Assembly: GCA_023229505.1 (NCBI GenBank)
Contig: JALNZD010000045.1
Location: 1-34,801, forward strand
DNA length: 34,801 bases
Source of the DNA: Bacteroidales bacterium
GTDB taxonomy: Bacteria; Bacteroidota; Bacteroidia; Bacteroidales; JAGOPY01
Direction: 5' to 3'
The notes under the pieces were generated by a model. It saw only the letters and a list, made by a program, of their open reading frames with translations, had not been told where the DNA came from and made no database searches. The position numbers were made by a program, and so were the translations under genes. Shown here piece after piece: positions 7,197 through 15,385 of this stretch. Positions within the stretch are counted from its first letter, which is position 1, and every line of letters starts with the position of its first letter.

Positions 7197-8837
7197 ATGC
7201 AAACCATTCCACTTTCTCGCGTTGTCAAATGCTTCCTTCCTGCCCTGTTTTTATTCCAACCATTTTTCCTCTTTGCTTATCCCGGTCAGGTTGTTAAATC
7301 TTTTGACCTTCCCGGCCAATATAGTACCGGCTTGACTTTCGATGGCGTTAACATCTGGGTAGCTGACCGGAAAACTGACCTGCTTTATTGCATCGAACCA
7401 GTGACAGGTAAGGTAGTCCGCACCCTTCAATCTCCCGGGTACTGGCCGCTGGCCCTGGCATGGGACGGTCAGTCGCTCTGGAATTCCGACCTGAAGGGGG
7501 GCAAGGATGTTTCTGAGGAATATGATGGAGTGATCTATAAGATCAATCCTGTTAACGGAAGTATTCTTCAAACCCTGGAATCTCCTTCTAAAAGCCCGGT
7601 CGGCCTTGCTTTTGATGGCAAATATCTCTGGTGCATCGATGATCTTTCAGATGAAATTATCCAGTTCAGTCCCCTTGACGGTACTACCATCCTCTCCTTT
7701 ACATCCCCTACACCCAATCCGACAGGCCTGGCTTATGACGGGAAATACCTCTGGGTGTCCGACCGTGGAAAGGATGAAATCTACATGGTCCACCCTGAAA
7801 ATGGCCGGGTAATCCTGATCCTGAATTCCCCGGGGCCTTATCCCACGGGCCTTTGTTATGACGGGAAAAATTTGTGGAATATAGATTACCAGAATGATAA
7901 ACTTTATCAGCTTACCATTATGGATGATGAAAATTTCATGAAATCAAGAGAGAGGAATGGCAAAGTGATCTTTACGCACCAGTTGAAGAATTTCGGACCG
8001 GGAATGGTAACCTCTGCTGACCTTTACATTGCGATTCCGGTGAACCGGGATAACCAGGAGTTAATGGGTAACCCGACTTTCAATATGGATCCGACTGATT
8101 TTGTAACGGACCGCTGGGGACAGAAAACGGCCCATTTCTATTTTGAAAACCTGAAAGCGGGGGAAACGAAAACGGTGGAAATGTCAACGGTAGTTAAAAC
8201 CTGGGAAGTCCGCTATTTCATTTTTCCGGATAAAGTTGGATCATTGGATCAGGTGCCTGAAGAGATCAGTAATAAATACCTTGAAGATAACGAGAAATTC
8301 CAGCTTACCCACCCCATCATCCGGCGGGCGGTCAGCCAGGCGGTCGGTGATGAAATGAATCCATACTGGATCATGCGCAACATTTTTGACTATATCAACG
8401 ATAATATGTACTATGAGATGACGGGTGGCTGGAACACTGCTCCAACGGTACTTGCACGAGGTAACGGGTCGTGTTCTGAATATACTTTCGTTTTTATATC
8501 TATGTGCCGTGCAGCAGGCATTCCGGCACGCTATGCAGGCTCTGTAGTTGTACGAGGCGAAGAAGCAAGTATGGATGATGTATTTCATCGTTGGGCAGAG
8601 GTTTATCTTCCGGGTTATGGATGGATCCCTGTAGATCCAAGCCGGGGAGACCAGGATTGGCCGCGCGACCAGGCTGCTGCCATTGGCAGTGTAAGCGGGA
8701 CTTTGCTGATTACTACCCAAAGCGGAGGTGGTTCGGAAACGCTTGGATGGACATATAATTCCAACCAGTTCTGGACAACAGAACCTAAGACCTATGTTAA
8801 TTTTGAGAATTTTGCCGACTGGGAAGTCATGCCATAA
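7197..8837 (+). CDS. Secreted beta-propeller plus transglutaminase-like protein
   Basis: A 546-residue exported protein with a signal peptide at about 1-27 (hydrophobic FLPALFLF, cut near FAYP). Residues about 30-240 carry five repeats of roughly 43 residues built on P-x-GLAFDGKYLWV-x-D (starting near 44, 85, 136, 176 and 217), typical of SMP-30/NHL/Vgb-like beta-propeller blades. A beta-rich linker follows (about 250-345). The C-terminal half contains a transglutaminase-like cysteine-protease core with Cys426 in GNGSCSEYT, His464 in VFHRWAEVY and Asp480 in WIPVDPS, so the triad is complete. Substrate is unknown; periplasmic or surface protein or peptide cleavage or cross-linking is inference. 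It follows the rnc terminator and probably starts a unit with the GH97 gene. Confidence 0.8.
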   Translation: MQTIPLSRVVKCFLPALFLFQPFFLFAYPGQVVKSFDLPGQYSTGLTFDGVNIWVADRKTDLLYCIEPVTGKVVRTLQSPGYWPLALAWDGQSLWNSDLKGGKDVSEEYDGVIYKINPVNGSILQTLESPSKSPVGLAFDGKYLWCIDDLSDEIIQFSPLDGTTILSFTSPTPNPTGLAYDGKYLWVSDRGKDEIYMVHPENGRVILILNSPGPYPTGLCYDGKNLWNIDYQNDKLYQLTIMDDENFMKSRERNGKVIFTHQLKNFGPGMVTSADLYIAIPVNRDNQELMGNPTFNMDPTDFVTDRWGQKTAHFYFENLKAGETKTVEMSTVVKTWEVRYFIFPDKVGSLDQVPEEISNKYLEDNEKFQLTHPIIRRAVSQAVGDEMNPYWIMRNIFDYINDNMYYEMTGGWNTAPTVLARGNGSCSEYTFVFISMCRAAGIPARYAGSVVVRGEEASMDDVFHRWAEVYLPGYGWIPVDPSRGDQDWPRDQAAAIGSVSGTLLITTQSGGGSETLGWTYNSNQFWTTEPKTYVNFENFADWEVMP

Positions 8838-8843
8838 ATGGAG

Positions 8844-8878
8844 GTTTAAGTTTCTAGTTTCTAATTTCTAGTTTCAAG
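8844..8878. repeat. Heptamer array A2 (5 units)
   Basis: Units GTTTAAG, TTTCTAG, TTTCTAA, TTTCTAG and TTTCAAG run in strict 7-nt register, filling most of the 46-nt spacer between the transglutaminase gene and the GH97 gene. Confidence 0.75.
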
Positions 8879-8883
8879 TAATT

Positions 8884-10884
8884 ATGAAAAGATTCAGATC
8901 ATTATTCCTCTTTCCAGCATCTTGTTTCATCCTTCTTTTCTCATCCTGTTCCTCTGATGAAGAAGTCAGGCTGGATTCGCCGGATGGGAGGAATAACATT
9001 GTTTTTATCCTTAAGGATGGTATTCCATATTACCAGGTACTTCGGGATAACCGCATCATTCTTGATACTTCCGGCCTTGGATTCGATTTGAAAGATGCTC
9101 CTCCGCTGAGGGGTAATTTTAAGATGGAACAGGCTACCATGTCGGGCAACCGTGACAGGTGGGAGCCTGTCTGGGGTCAGCGGAGCAGGATCAGGGACTC
9201 GCATAACCAACTTTTAGTTACCCTTAAGGAGCAGGCAGAACCATACAGAAAGCTGCAACTTGAGTTTAAAGCCTTTGATGATGGGGTTGGTTTCCGTTAC
9301 ATCATTCCCGAACAACCTGACCTCATAAAGCTGGAAATAATGAATGAGGCTACTGAATTTCTATTCCGGGAAGACCTGAGTGCCTGGTGGATTCCCGGAG
9401 ATTACGACAATCATGAATTTCTTTACCGTAACACGCCTTTGAGCAGGATTGATTCAGCTAACACTCCGCTGACCCTCGAATCCACCGACAGCCTGTGCAT
9501 GAGCATTCATGAAGCCAGCCTGGTCAACTATCCTGAAATGCGGCTCAAAAGATCCGGGGATAACCCGCTGAAACTTATATGCGACCTTGTCCCCTGGCCG
9601 GATGGCGTAAAAGCTAAAGTGGAGGTGCCGTTTAAAACACCCTGGCGGACAATTCAACTGGCCAGTGAAGCCGGCAGGTTGATCGAATCAACACTAATGC
9701 TTAACCTCAATGAACCAACATCCCTTGAAGACGTTTCATGGATAAGGCCCATGAAATATGTCGGCATCTGGTGGGGACTTCACCTGGGGAAGTATACCTG
9801 GATGGCCGGCCCCAAACATGGAGCCACTACGGCCAATACCAAGCAATATATTGATTTTGCCGCAGAAAATGGGATACCTGGTGTTCTGGTCGAAGGATGG
9901 AACAAAGGCTGGGAAAATTGGGTCGATGGGGTGGAATTTGACTTTCTACACGCTTATGATGATTACAACCTGGCTGAAGTGGCTGCTTATGCAAAAAGCA
10001 AAGGTGTTTACCTGATCGCGCATAATGAAACAGCCGCCAATGCAGAATGGTATGACAAACAGGCCGATACGGCTTTCGCCTTATATCAGAGCCTGGGGAT
10101 CCATGCCGTTAAAACCGGGTATGTCGGACGGATCAGGCCATTGGGGCAATACCATCACGGGCAGTGGATGGTGAACCACCATGCCCGGATCGTGGAGAAA
10201 GCGGCACAACACCAGATCATGGTTGATGCCCATGAAGCGGTCAAAGCGACCGGTCTTGAAAGGACCTGGCCGAATTTCATGACCAGGGAATGGGCACGGG
10301 GTAATGAGTACGAAGCCTGGAGCGAAGGTAACCCGCCTGATCATACCTGTATCCTGCCGTTTACCCGTGTCCTGGCCGGCCCGTTGGATTATACACCCGG
10401 AATCTTTGGCCTGTATTTCAAGGAATTTAAACCTGATAACCGGGTCCATACCACCCTGGCGAAGCAACTGGCCCTGATGGTGATTATTTACAGCCCGCTG
10501 CAGATGGCCGCCGACCTGGTCGAAAATTACAAAGGCCATCCGGCTTTCCGGTTTATCAGGGATGTCCCGTCAGACTGGGATGATATAAAAGTTTTAAATG
10601 GAAAGATTGGGGATTATGTCACCATTGCCAGGAAGAAAAAAGATGCCTGGTATCTCGGATCGATCACGGATGAAAACGCCCGGGAGTTTACTTTCAAACT
10701 TGATTTTTTAGATGAAAAAATCAATTATGAAGCGACCATTTATGAAGATGGTCCTTCCGCTGACTGGGAAACCAACCCGCTGGAATATTTGATCGAAAAG
10801 AAGCTGGTTAAAAAGGATGATGAATTTAAAATGGTGCTTGCGGCAGGCGGCGGGCAGGCGGTGGTGATAAGACCTAATGAATAG
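8884..10884 (+). CDS. Glycoside hydrolase family 97 lipoprotein (SusB-like alpha-glucosidase type)
   Basis: A 666-residue exo-acting alpha-glycosidase expected in the periplasm or on the cell surface. The N-terminus is a lipoprotein signal ending in FSSC with lipidated Cys22. Residues about 28-280 form the N-terminal beta-sandwich, about 285-560 the TIM barrel (KYVGIWWGLHLGKYTW, VEGWNKGWENW), and the C-terminal 100 residues a beta domain. AHEAVKATG with Glu451 and LPFTRVLAGPLDYTPG match the inverting, SusB-type branch rather than the retaining alpha-galactosidase branch. This branch assignment is from remembered motifs. There is no SusC/SusD pair nearby, so it is not in a classical polysaccharide locus. 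Its stop codon overlaps the start of heptamer array A3. Confidence 0.92.
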   Translation: MKRFRSLFLFPASCFILLFSSCSSDEEVRLDSPDGRNNIVFILKDGIPYYQVLRDNRIILDTSGLGFDLKDAPPLRGNFKMEQATMSGNRDRWEPVWGQRSRIRDSHNQLLVTLKEQAEPYRKLQLEFKAFDDGVGFRYIIPEQPDLIKLEIMNEATEFLFREDLSAWWIPGDYDNHEFLYRNTPLSRIDSANTPLTLESTDSLCMSIHEASLVNYPEMRLKRSGDNPLKLICDLVPWPDGVKAKVEVPFKTPWRTIQLASEAGRLIESTLMLNLNEPTSLEDVSWIRPMKYVGIWWGLHLGKYTWMAGPKHGATTANTKQYIDFAAENGIPGVLVEGWNKGWENWVDGVEFDFLHAYDDYNLAEVAAYAKSKGVYLIAHNETAANAEWYDKQADTAFALYQSLGIHAVKTGYVGRIRPLGQYHHGQWMVNHHARIVEKAAQHQIMVDAHEAVKATGLERTWPNFMTREWARGNEYEAWSEGNPPDHTCILPFTRVLAGPLDYTPGIFGLYFKEFKPDNRVHTTLAKQLALMVIIYSPLQMAADLVENYKGHPAFRFIRDVPSDWDDIKVLNGKIGDYVTIARKKKDAWYLGSITDENAREFTFKLDFLDEKINYEATIYEDGPSADWETNPLEYLIEKKLVKKDDEFKMVLAAGGGQAVVIRPNE

Positions 10885-10954
10885 TGAATAATGAATAGTG
10901 AAAAATGAAAAGTTAGTTATTAGGTAATAAATAATTTAGAATTCAACATTCAAC
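10878..10954. repeat. Heptamer arrays A3 (5 units) and A3b (2 units)
   Basis: TGAATAG, TGAATAA, TGAATAG, TGAAAAA and TGAAAAG occupy 10878-10912 in exact 7-nt steps. After a gap, ATTCAAC occurs twice at 10941-10954. The first array runs into the last codons of the GH97 gene. Confidence 0.75.
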
Positions 10955-10964
10955 ATTAATCAAA

Positions 10965-11402
10965 GTGCCTAGAAAGCTGAAACTGACATCCGGTACTTCT
11001 TATGATTATACCACTATTGGCATTGCCTGTCATATGAAAGATTATCGTTTCACTTTCTTTCTAAACGATCAACTGGGATTTCAAATGAAGCGGATGGAGG
11101 ACCTGTTATACGGCGATGGGAAGGACTCCCTCGGTTACTCATTTTATTTCTTCAGAAACCCTGAAGAAAGAAGGAGTTTTTACCTGGTTTCTAATTATCA
11201 TGAAGAAGGAAGGCTTATACCTGCGGAAAAAGGGGCGGATTTCTTTCTCATCGTCAATGATATCTTACCGGCAAGCCGTAAGAAACAATTGATCAGCCAG
11301 ATCCAGAAAATACCTCAGGTTTTGGCTGCTTATGATATTCCAAAAGGGAAGGCGAATAATTTAGAACTGATTTTTGAGGAGATCGAGTTGCACTTGCTTT
11401 GA
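10965..11402 (+). CDS. IPExxxVDY family protein
   Basis: A 145-residue cytosolic protein of a Bacteroidetes-specific family of unknown function named after a conserved C-terminal motif. Here the motif is KIPQVLAAYDI, so Gln replaces Glu and Ala-Tyr replaces Val-Asp-Tyr in part. The N-terminal PRKLKL and the following IGIACHMKDYRFTFFLN segment are typical of the family as I remember it. The start is GTG at 10965, which places the protein immediately after array A3b. It is convergent with pheS and the 18-nt gap holds a small palindrome at 11399-11413. Confidence 0.75.
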   Translation: MPRKLKLTSGTSYDYTTIGIACHMKDYRFTFFLNDQLGFQMKRMEDLLYGDGKDSLGYSFYFFRNPEERRSFYLVSNYHEEGRLIPAEKGADFFLIVNDILPASRKKQLISQIQKIPQVLAAYDIPKGKANNLELIFEEIELHLL

Positions 11403-11413
11403 GATGTCATCTC
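11399..11413. repeat. Second copy of the TTGAGATGTCATCTC palindrome
   Basis: This is identical over 15 nt to 1465-1479. Here it is the perfect palindrome TGAGATG-T-CATCTCA overlapping the stop codon of the IPExxxVDY gene, between two convergent genes. A role as a weak bidirectional terminator or dispersed repeat is possible. Confidence 0.6.
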
Positions 11414-11420
11414 ATTTTCC

Positions 11421-12443
11421 TTAAACCACTCCCGTAAACTGCCTCAAAAACCTGACATCATTTTCGAAAAATAACCTGATATCCTGTATCCGGTACTTTA
11501 GGATTGCGATCCGCTCTATGCCCATTCCGAAAGCAAAACCCGTATACTCTTCGCTGTCGATGCCGCAGTTTTCCAGGACGCTCGGATCCACCATACCACA
11601 ACCGAGGATTTCCACCCAGCCGGAATACTTACAGATCGGGCAGCCTTTCCCGCCACAAACAAAACAGGTTATATCCATCTCTGCAGATGGTTCAGTGAAG
11701 GGGAAATAACTCGGGCGGAAACGCACTCGCGTCCCTTCACCGAACATTTCATGGGCAAAGTAATAAAGTGTCTGTTTCAGGTCGGCAAATGAAACATCAA
11801 GATCAACATAAAGCCCTTCCACCTGGTGAAAAATACAATGGGCACGTGCCGAAATGGCCTCGTTGCGGTAAACACGGCCTGGATAAATTTCCCGCAGCGG
11901 TGGCTTGCGAAGTTCCATTGCCCTGATCTGAACCGGGGAAGTATGGGTCCGCAAGACAATTTCAGGATCCCTTTCAATAAAAAATGTGTCCTGCATATCC
12001 CTTGCCGGGTGATCCTGCTGGAAATTCAAGGCCGTGAAGTTATGCCAGTCGTCTTCTATATCCAGCCCTTCGGCTACGACGAAACCAATCCGGGAAAATA
12101 TCTGGACAATTTCATTCCTTATGATCGACAGCGGGTGCCTTGAGCCCAGTTGCATAAAATCCACGGGAAGGGAGAGGTCGATACCGGATTTCACTTCAGT
12201 TGCACCTGCTTCAATTTGCTCCTTTAACAGATTAACTTTATCCTGGGCCTTGTTTTTCAGGTCATTCAATGCCTGGCCCACTTCTCTTCGCTGTTCAGGC
12301 GGGACATTCTTAAAATCTTCAAATAAGTCAGGAATAAGCCCTTTCTTGCTGAGGAACTTTATACGGAACTGCTCCAGCTCCTCCGCATTTTGAGTAGAGA
12401 ACTGCCCGATTTCAGCCAGGTATTGTGATATCAGCTCTTGCAT
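11421..12443 (-). CDS. pheS: Phenylalanyl-tRNA synthetase alpha subunit
   Basis: Catalytic subunit that charges tRNA-Phe, normally as an alpha2-beta2 tetramer with PheT, which is not in this window. The protein has 340 residues from ATG 12443. A frame extension to 12476 exists but its codons come from heptamer array A4, so I reject it. Order: N-terminal coiled coil (about 1-90), then class II catalytic core with motif 2 (GRVYRNEAISARAHCIFHQVEGLYVD) and motif 3 (GFAFGMGIERIAIL). A Cys cluster CFVCGGKGCPICKYSGW looks like a small zinc knuckle seen in Bacteroidetes PheS. The gene is convergent with the IPExxxVDY gene. tRNA-Phe itself lies 21 kb away at 33447. Confidence 0.95.
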   Translation of the reverse strand: MQELISQYLAEIGQFSTQNAEELEQFRIKFLSKKGLIPDLFEDFKNVPPEQRREVGQALNDLKNKAQDKVNLLKEQIEAGATEVKSGIDLSLPVDFMQLGSRHPLSIIRNEIVQIFSRIGFVVAEGLDIEDDWHNFTALNFQQDHPARDMQDTFFIERDPEIVLRTHTSPVQIRAMELRKPPLREIYPGRVYRNEAISARAHCIFHQVEGLYVDLDVSFADLKQTLYYFAHEMFGEGTRVRFRPSYFPFTEPSAEMDITCFVCGGKGCPICKYSGWVEILGCGMVDPSVLENCGIDSEEYTGFAFGMGIERIAILKYRIQDIRLFFENDVRFLRQFTGVV

Positions 12444-12460
12444 CAGCTTAGAAATATTCC

Positions 12461-12481
12461 AAGTTTCAAGTTTCAAGTTTC
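12461..12481. repeat. Heptamer array A4 (3 units)
   Basis: AAGTTTC occurs three times in tandem between pheS and the cyclophilin gene. On the minus strand it creates a misleading in-frame extension of pheS. The next 50 nt hold a looser series (ACTATTA, AATACCC, ACCACTA, ACTATTA) that may be a decayed array. Confidence 0.7.
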
Positions 12482-12532
12482 AGAAAATGACCACTTTATG
12501 ACTATTAACAAATACCCAATAACCACTAACTA

Positions 12533-13174
12533 TTATTTTATTACCTCAATAGTCATCGTTACAGCGCTCACCGGTTTGTCGCCTGGTCCGGTGGGGATAG
12601 CGGCGATCTTGTCAATCACATCGAAACCGGATACAACTTCTCCGAAAACAGTGTAGCCTCCGTCAAGCCAGGGGGTTCCGCCAACGGTGGTATAAGCTTT
12701 ACGCTGTTCAGCCGAGTAAGTTGTGTTGTAACGCTTCTCGTATGAGTTGAGAGTTTCGTTCGACAGCACGGTTCCCTGCACGATGTAGAACTGGCAGCCG
12801 GAAGATGCTTTCTGGAGATTGACCTGGTCACCGGTGCGGGCTGCAGACAGTGCGCCTTTTTTGTGCAGGTGGTTGACCTGGATTTCAGCCGGTATCGTGT
12901 AGCCCGGATCCTGGCGGCCATCCTTGTTGCCTCCGCCCTGTATCATAAACCCTTTAATAATCCTGTGGAAGGGGGAATCGTTATACCATCCTTCCTTGAT
13001 CATTTTTATGAAATTGTCCCTGTGTTTAGGGGTGTCATTATAAAGCTTTGCGGTGATATTACCGTAGCTGGTCTTGATAAGGACGAGGGTTTCACTCTGT
13101 GGTTTGCTCTGTGAGCAGCCTGATTGTTGAAAGGCCATGAATAATACGGTTAAAATTAAGATTGTTTTTTTCAT
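12533..13174 (-). CDS. Cyclophilin-type peptidyl-prolyl isomerase, lipoprotein
   Basis: Catalyses proline cis-trans isomerisation during folding of exported proteins. The 213-residue protein starts with a lipoprotein signal (lipobox QSGC, Cys20). The single cyclophilin domain runs from about residue 30 to the end, with FHRIIKGFMIQGG (active-site Arg and Phe/Met-Gln), SSGCQFYIV and the C-terminal YTVFGEVVSGFDVIDKIA. An insertion of about 35 residues (VLSNETLNSY to KAYTTVGG) between the last two blocks is common in Bacteroidetes homologues. Upstream on the minus strand TAATTTTG (13213-13206) is a possible -7 box. Confidence 0.93.
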   Translation of the reverse strand: MKKTILILTVLFMAFQQSGCSQSKPQSETLVLIKTSYGNITAKLYNDTPKHRDNFIKMIKEGWYNDSPFHRIIKGFMIQGGGNKDGRQDPGYTIPAEIQVNHLHKKGALSAARTGDQVNLQKASSGCQFYIVQGTVLSNETLNSYEKRYNTTYSAEQRKAYTTVGGTPWLDGGYTVFGEVVSGFDVIDKIAAIPTGPGDKPVSAVTMTIEVIK

Positions 13175-13205
13175 TTTTTCGATCTTTTAATTGTGATCAG
13201 GGGTA

Positions 13206-13213
13206 CAAAATTA
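13206..13213 (-). promoter_or_regulatory. -7 box for the cyclophilin gene
   Basis: TAATTTTG on the minus strand matches TAnnTTTG and lies 31 nt before the ATG. No partner TTG is seen at the usual distance. Confidence 0.35.
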
Positions 13214-13243
13214 TAAAAATCCGGCTTAAGTTTCAGTATTATA

Positions 13244-13831
13244 TTACTTGCCCGGATCCTGATGATTCTTTTCGAAGTAACAACGGCGGCACAGTGGCTC
13301 ATACCGGTCGGTGTCGCCCAACACCACCAGCCCTTTCTGGCTGCTGGTCCGGTGGGAGTACTGGGCCAGTCCGCCGCAACTGATGCAGATAGCATGTACC
13401 TTATCGACATATTCAGCCGTAGCCAGCAAAGCGGGCATGGGGCCAAAAGGTTTACCGGTATAATCCATATCAAGTCCCGCGACGATTACCCGCGTCCCCA
13501 TTTCGGCCAGTTTGTTGCAGACCACTACCAGCTCATCATCGAAAAACTGAGCCTCATCGATGCCCACCACGTCATAGTCATTGGCGTATAGTAGAATTTG
13601 GGAGGCGGCCTGCACAGGTGTGGAGTGGATCGAATTTTCGTCATGCGAGACCACACCTTCCGCATGATAGCGTGTATCCACGGCCGGTTTGAAGATCTCC
13701 ACGGTCTGGCGGGCGATCAGGGCACGCCGCAAGCGGCGGATCAGTTCTTCCGTTTTGCCGGAGAACATCGACCCGCAGATCACTTCGATCCAGCCGGAAC
13801 GGGCATTGCCGTGTGGACGCTCTAAGAACAA
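13244..13831 (-). CDS. tdk: Thymidine kinase (type II)
   Basis: Phosphorylates thymidine in the salvage pathway. I choose TTG at 13831, giving an N-terminus MFLE followed by GWIEVICGSMFSGKTEEL as in other Bacteroidetes Tdk proteins. The longer frame to 13879 only adds residues encoded by heptamer array A5. From this start the protein is 195 residues. The Walker A loop CGSMFSGKT is at 19-27, the catalytic Glu and Walker B region IDEAQFFDD in the middle, the lasso sequence GLDMDYTGKPFGPMP, and two zinc-binding pairs CISC and CRRC. It is on the minus strand after an AAA ATPase that is transcribed divergently. Confidence 0.93.
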   Translation of the reverse strand: MFLERPHGNARSGWIEVICGSMFSGKTEELIRRLRRALIARQTVEIFKPAVDTRYHAEGVVSHDENSIHSTPVQAASQILLYANDYDVVGIDEAQFFDDELVVVCNKLAEMGTRVIVAGLDMDYTGKPFGPMPALLATAEYVDKVHAICISCGGLAQYSHRTSSQKGLVVLGDTDRYEPLCRRCYFEKNHQDPGK

Positions 13832-13832
13832 A

Positions 13833-13860
13833 TGTTGAATTTTAAATGTTGAATTTTGAA
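13833..13860. repeat. Heptamer array A5 (4 units)
   Basis: TGTTGAA, TTTTAAA, TGTTGAA and TTTTGAA form a 14-nt alternating super-period directly upstream of tdk. Confidence 0.75.
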
Positions 13861-13876
13861 TTCGGGAATTATTTAT

Positions 13877-13884
13877 CAAAATTA
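13877..13884 (-). promoter_or_regulatory. -7 box for tdk
   Basis: TAATTTTG on the minus strand matches TAnnTTTG and lies about 46 nt before the TTG start, so array A5 would form the mRNA leader. Confidence 0.35.
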
Positions 13885-13902
13885 AGAAATATAAAGAGAA
13901 GA

Positions 13903-13933
<31 letters not shown>

Positions 13934-13945
13934 AAAATTTAACTA

Positions 13946-13982
13946 ACAAAATTGTAAGTAACAAAAATGTTAGTTATATTTG
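13946..13982 (+). promoter_or_regulatory. Promoter with operator-like direct repeats for the ATPase gene
   Basis: TTG (13952-13954), a 20-nt spacer and TATATTTG (13975-13982) form a good Bacteroidetes promoter 15 nt before the ATG. It is overlaid by two 15-nt direct repeats, ACAAAATTGTAAGTA (13946-13960) and ACAAAAATGTTAGTT (13961-13975), identical at 12 of 15 positions. AACTAACA (13941-13948) is the inverse of TGTTAGTT (13968-13975). This suggests a repressor or activator site. Confidence 0.6.
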
Positions 13983-13997
13983 TATAAAATTATTACT

Positions 13998-15143
13998 ATG
14001 GAAACACCATTTGTTTTCGGTAAAATTGCTTCGGATAAAAACTTCTCAAACCGCAAAGAGGAAATTGAACATTTGATTCAGAATTTCAGATCCGGTATCA
14101 ATACAATACTTATATCTCCCAGGAGGTGGGGAAAAAGTTCATTGGTTCTTCAGGCTGCCAAACAGCTTGAACAAAATTTTCCGGAAATTATAGTCGTCTA
14201 TGTTGATCTCTTTAATATCAGGACAGAGGAGGAGTTTTATCTTAATCTGGCAGAGAAAACCATTCGTGCCTCCTCTTCAAAATTGCAGGAAGTAGTGAAT
14301 AATGCAAAAAAATTCTTTAAACAACTGATCCCGAAGATCAGTTTCTCACCTGACAACTGGCAGGAGTTTTCTTTCAGGTTTGACTGGCAGGAGCTGAAAG
14401 AGCACGTTGATGAGATTTTAAATCTACCTGAAAAAATTGCTGAAGCAAAGAAAATTAGAATAGTGATTTGCCTGGATGAATTCCAGAATATTGGCTATTT
14501 CGAGAATCCTTTAGCTTTTCAGAAAGTGTTAAGATCTCACTGGCAACTTCATCAAAGTGTGTCGTATTGTATTTTTGGCAGCAAACGACATATGTTGATG
14601 GAGGTATTTACTTCACCTTCAATGCCTTTTTATAAGTTCGGTGATGTCATTTTTCTTGAGAAAATACGGAAAGAACACTGGGAGAAATTTATTGTTTCAC
14701 GCTTTGAAGCAACAGGAAAACAAATCAGCAGTTTTCAAGCGGGTAGGATTGCACAACTCGTTGATTACCATCCTTACTATGTCCAGCAATTAGCACAGGG
14801 TTGCTGGTTCAGGACCGATAAGACTGCGACCGATGAAATTATTGATTTCGCCCTGGAAACGATCATTTATCAGCTCAGCCTGCTCTTTCAGAATCTTACC
14901 GAAAGTTTGCCCACAACACAGGTGAATTACCTCCGGTTACTCATAGATAATGTGCAAAAGCCAAGTTCAAAAGAAACCATCATGCACTACAACCTTGGCA
15001 CGTCTGCAAATGCCATTCGTATCCGAAATTCATTGATAGATAAAGAGATCATTGATATAGCTGAAGGGAATGTCAAATTCCTTGATCCTTTGTATAAGAT
15101 TTGGTTAAGCAGGTATTATTTTGGAGTAACTACATTGGCTTAA
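13998..15143 (+). CDS. AAA+ ATPase of the archaeal-ATPase-like (ATPase_2) group
   Basis: A 381-residue soluble ATPase from ATG 13998 (METPFVFGK). The frame is open 18 nt further upstream but that part overlaps the promoter. The P-loop is ISPRRWGKSSL with Lys46, a degenerate Walker A in which the first Gly is replaced by Pro, usual for this family. Walker B with catalytic Glu is IVICLDEFQNI (Asp160, Glu161). The C-terminal third looks like a winged helix (ETIMHYNLGTSANAIRIRNSLIDKEII). The function of these Bacteroidetes ATPases is unknown; a link to mobile elements or defence is only speculation. AT-richer than its neighbours and with its own promoter, it may be an acquired single gene. Confidence 0.8.
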   Translation: METPFVFGKIASDKNFSNRKEEIEHLIQNFRSGINTILISPRRWGKSSLVLQAAKQLEQNFPEIIVVYVDLFNIRTEEEFYLNLAEKTIRASSSKLQEVVNNAKKFFKQLIPKISFSPDNWQEFSFRFDWQELKEHVDEILNLPEKIAEAKKIRIVICLDEFQNIGYFENPLAFQKVLRSHWQLHQSVSYCIFGSKRHMLMEVFTSPSMPFYKFGDVIFLEKIRKEHWEKFIVSRFEATGKQISSFQAGRIAQLVDYHPYYVQQLAQGCWFRTDKTATDEIIDFALETIIYQLSLLFQNLTESLPTTQVNYLRLLIDNVQKPSSKETIMHYNLGTSANAIRIRNSLIDKEIIDIAEGNVKFLDPLYKIWLSRYYFGVTTLA

Positions 15144-15383
15144 AACCACTTCATCACTCTAACCTGGGGGCTGAAATGTCTTTCCCTTAATTAATCTTTA
15201 CGTTCCTTTATCCAATCCCGGCGTTCGTTTAAAGAATCCCTGCGTTCGTATATCTCTTTCATTCCTAATATTTACATCAGGTAACTTTGAATTAAATTAA
15301 TAATATGTGGGTTAATTCATGGATAATCACGGATAATTAAATGATTTATTCTCCTGACAATTTAGCAATTTAACAATTTAACA
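15144..15383. other. Spacer without a convincing gene
   Basis: This 240-nt spacer precedes the histidine kinase. It contains a TAACTTTG (15282-15289) that could be a -7 box about 95 nt before the ATG. On the minus strand a 23-codon frame at 15191-15262 (MKEIYERRDSLNERRDW and further charged residues) looks protein-like but is too short to support. Confidence 0.4.
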
Positions 15384-15385
15384 AT
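15358..15385. repeat. Array A7, octamer CAATTTAN
   Basis: CAATTTA starts at 15358, 15366 and 15374, with a partial copy at 15382, so the period here is 8 rather than 7. The last partial unit supplies the ATG of the histidine kinase gene. Confidence 0.65.

Noticed and set aside
8884..10884. Polysaccharide utilisation locus around the GH97 gene
   Set aside because: No SusC/SusD pair, regulator or further glycosidases are adjacent.
15191..15262. 23-codon charged open frame on the minus strand
   Set aside because: Protein-like composition but no promoter, no homology I recognise and too short to support as a gene.
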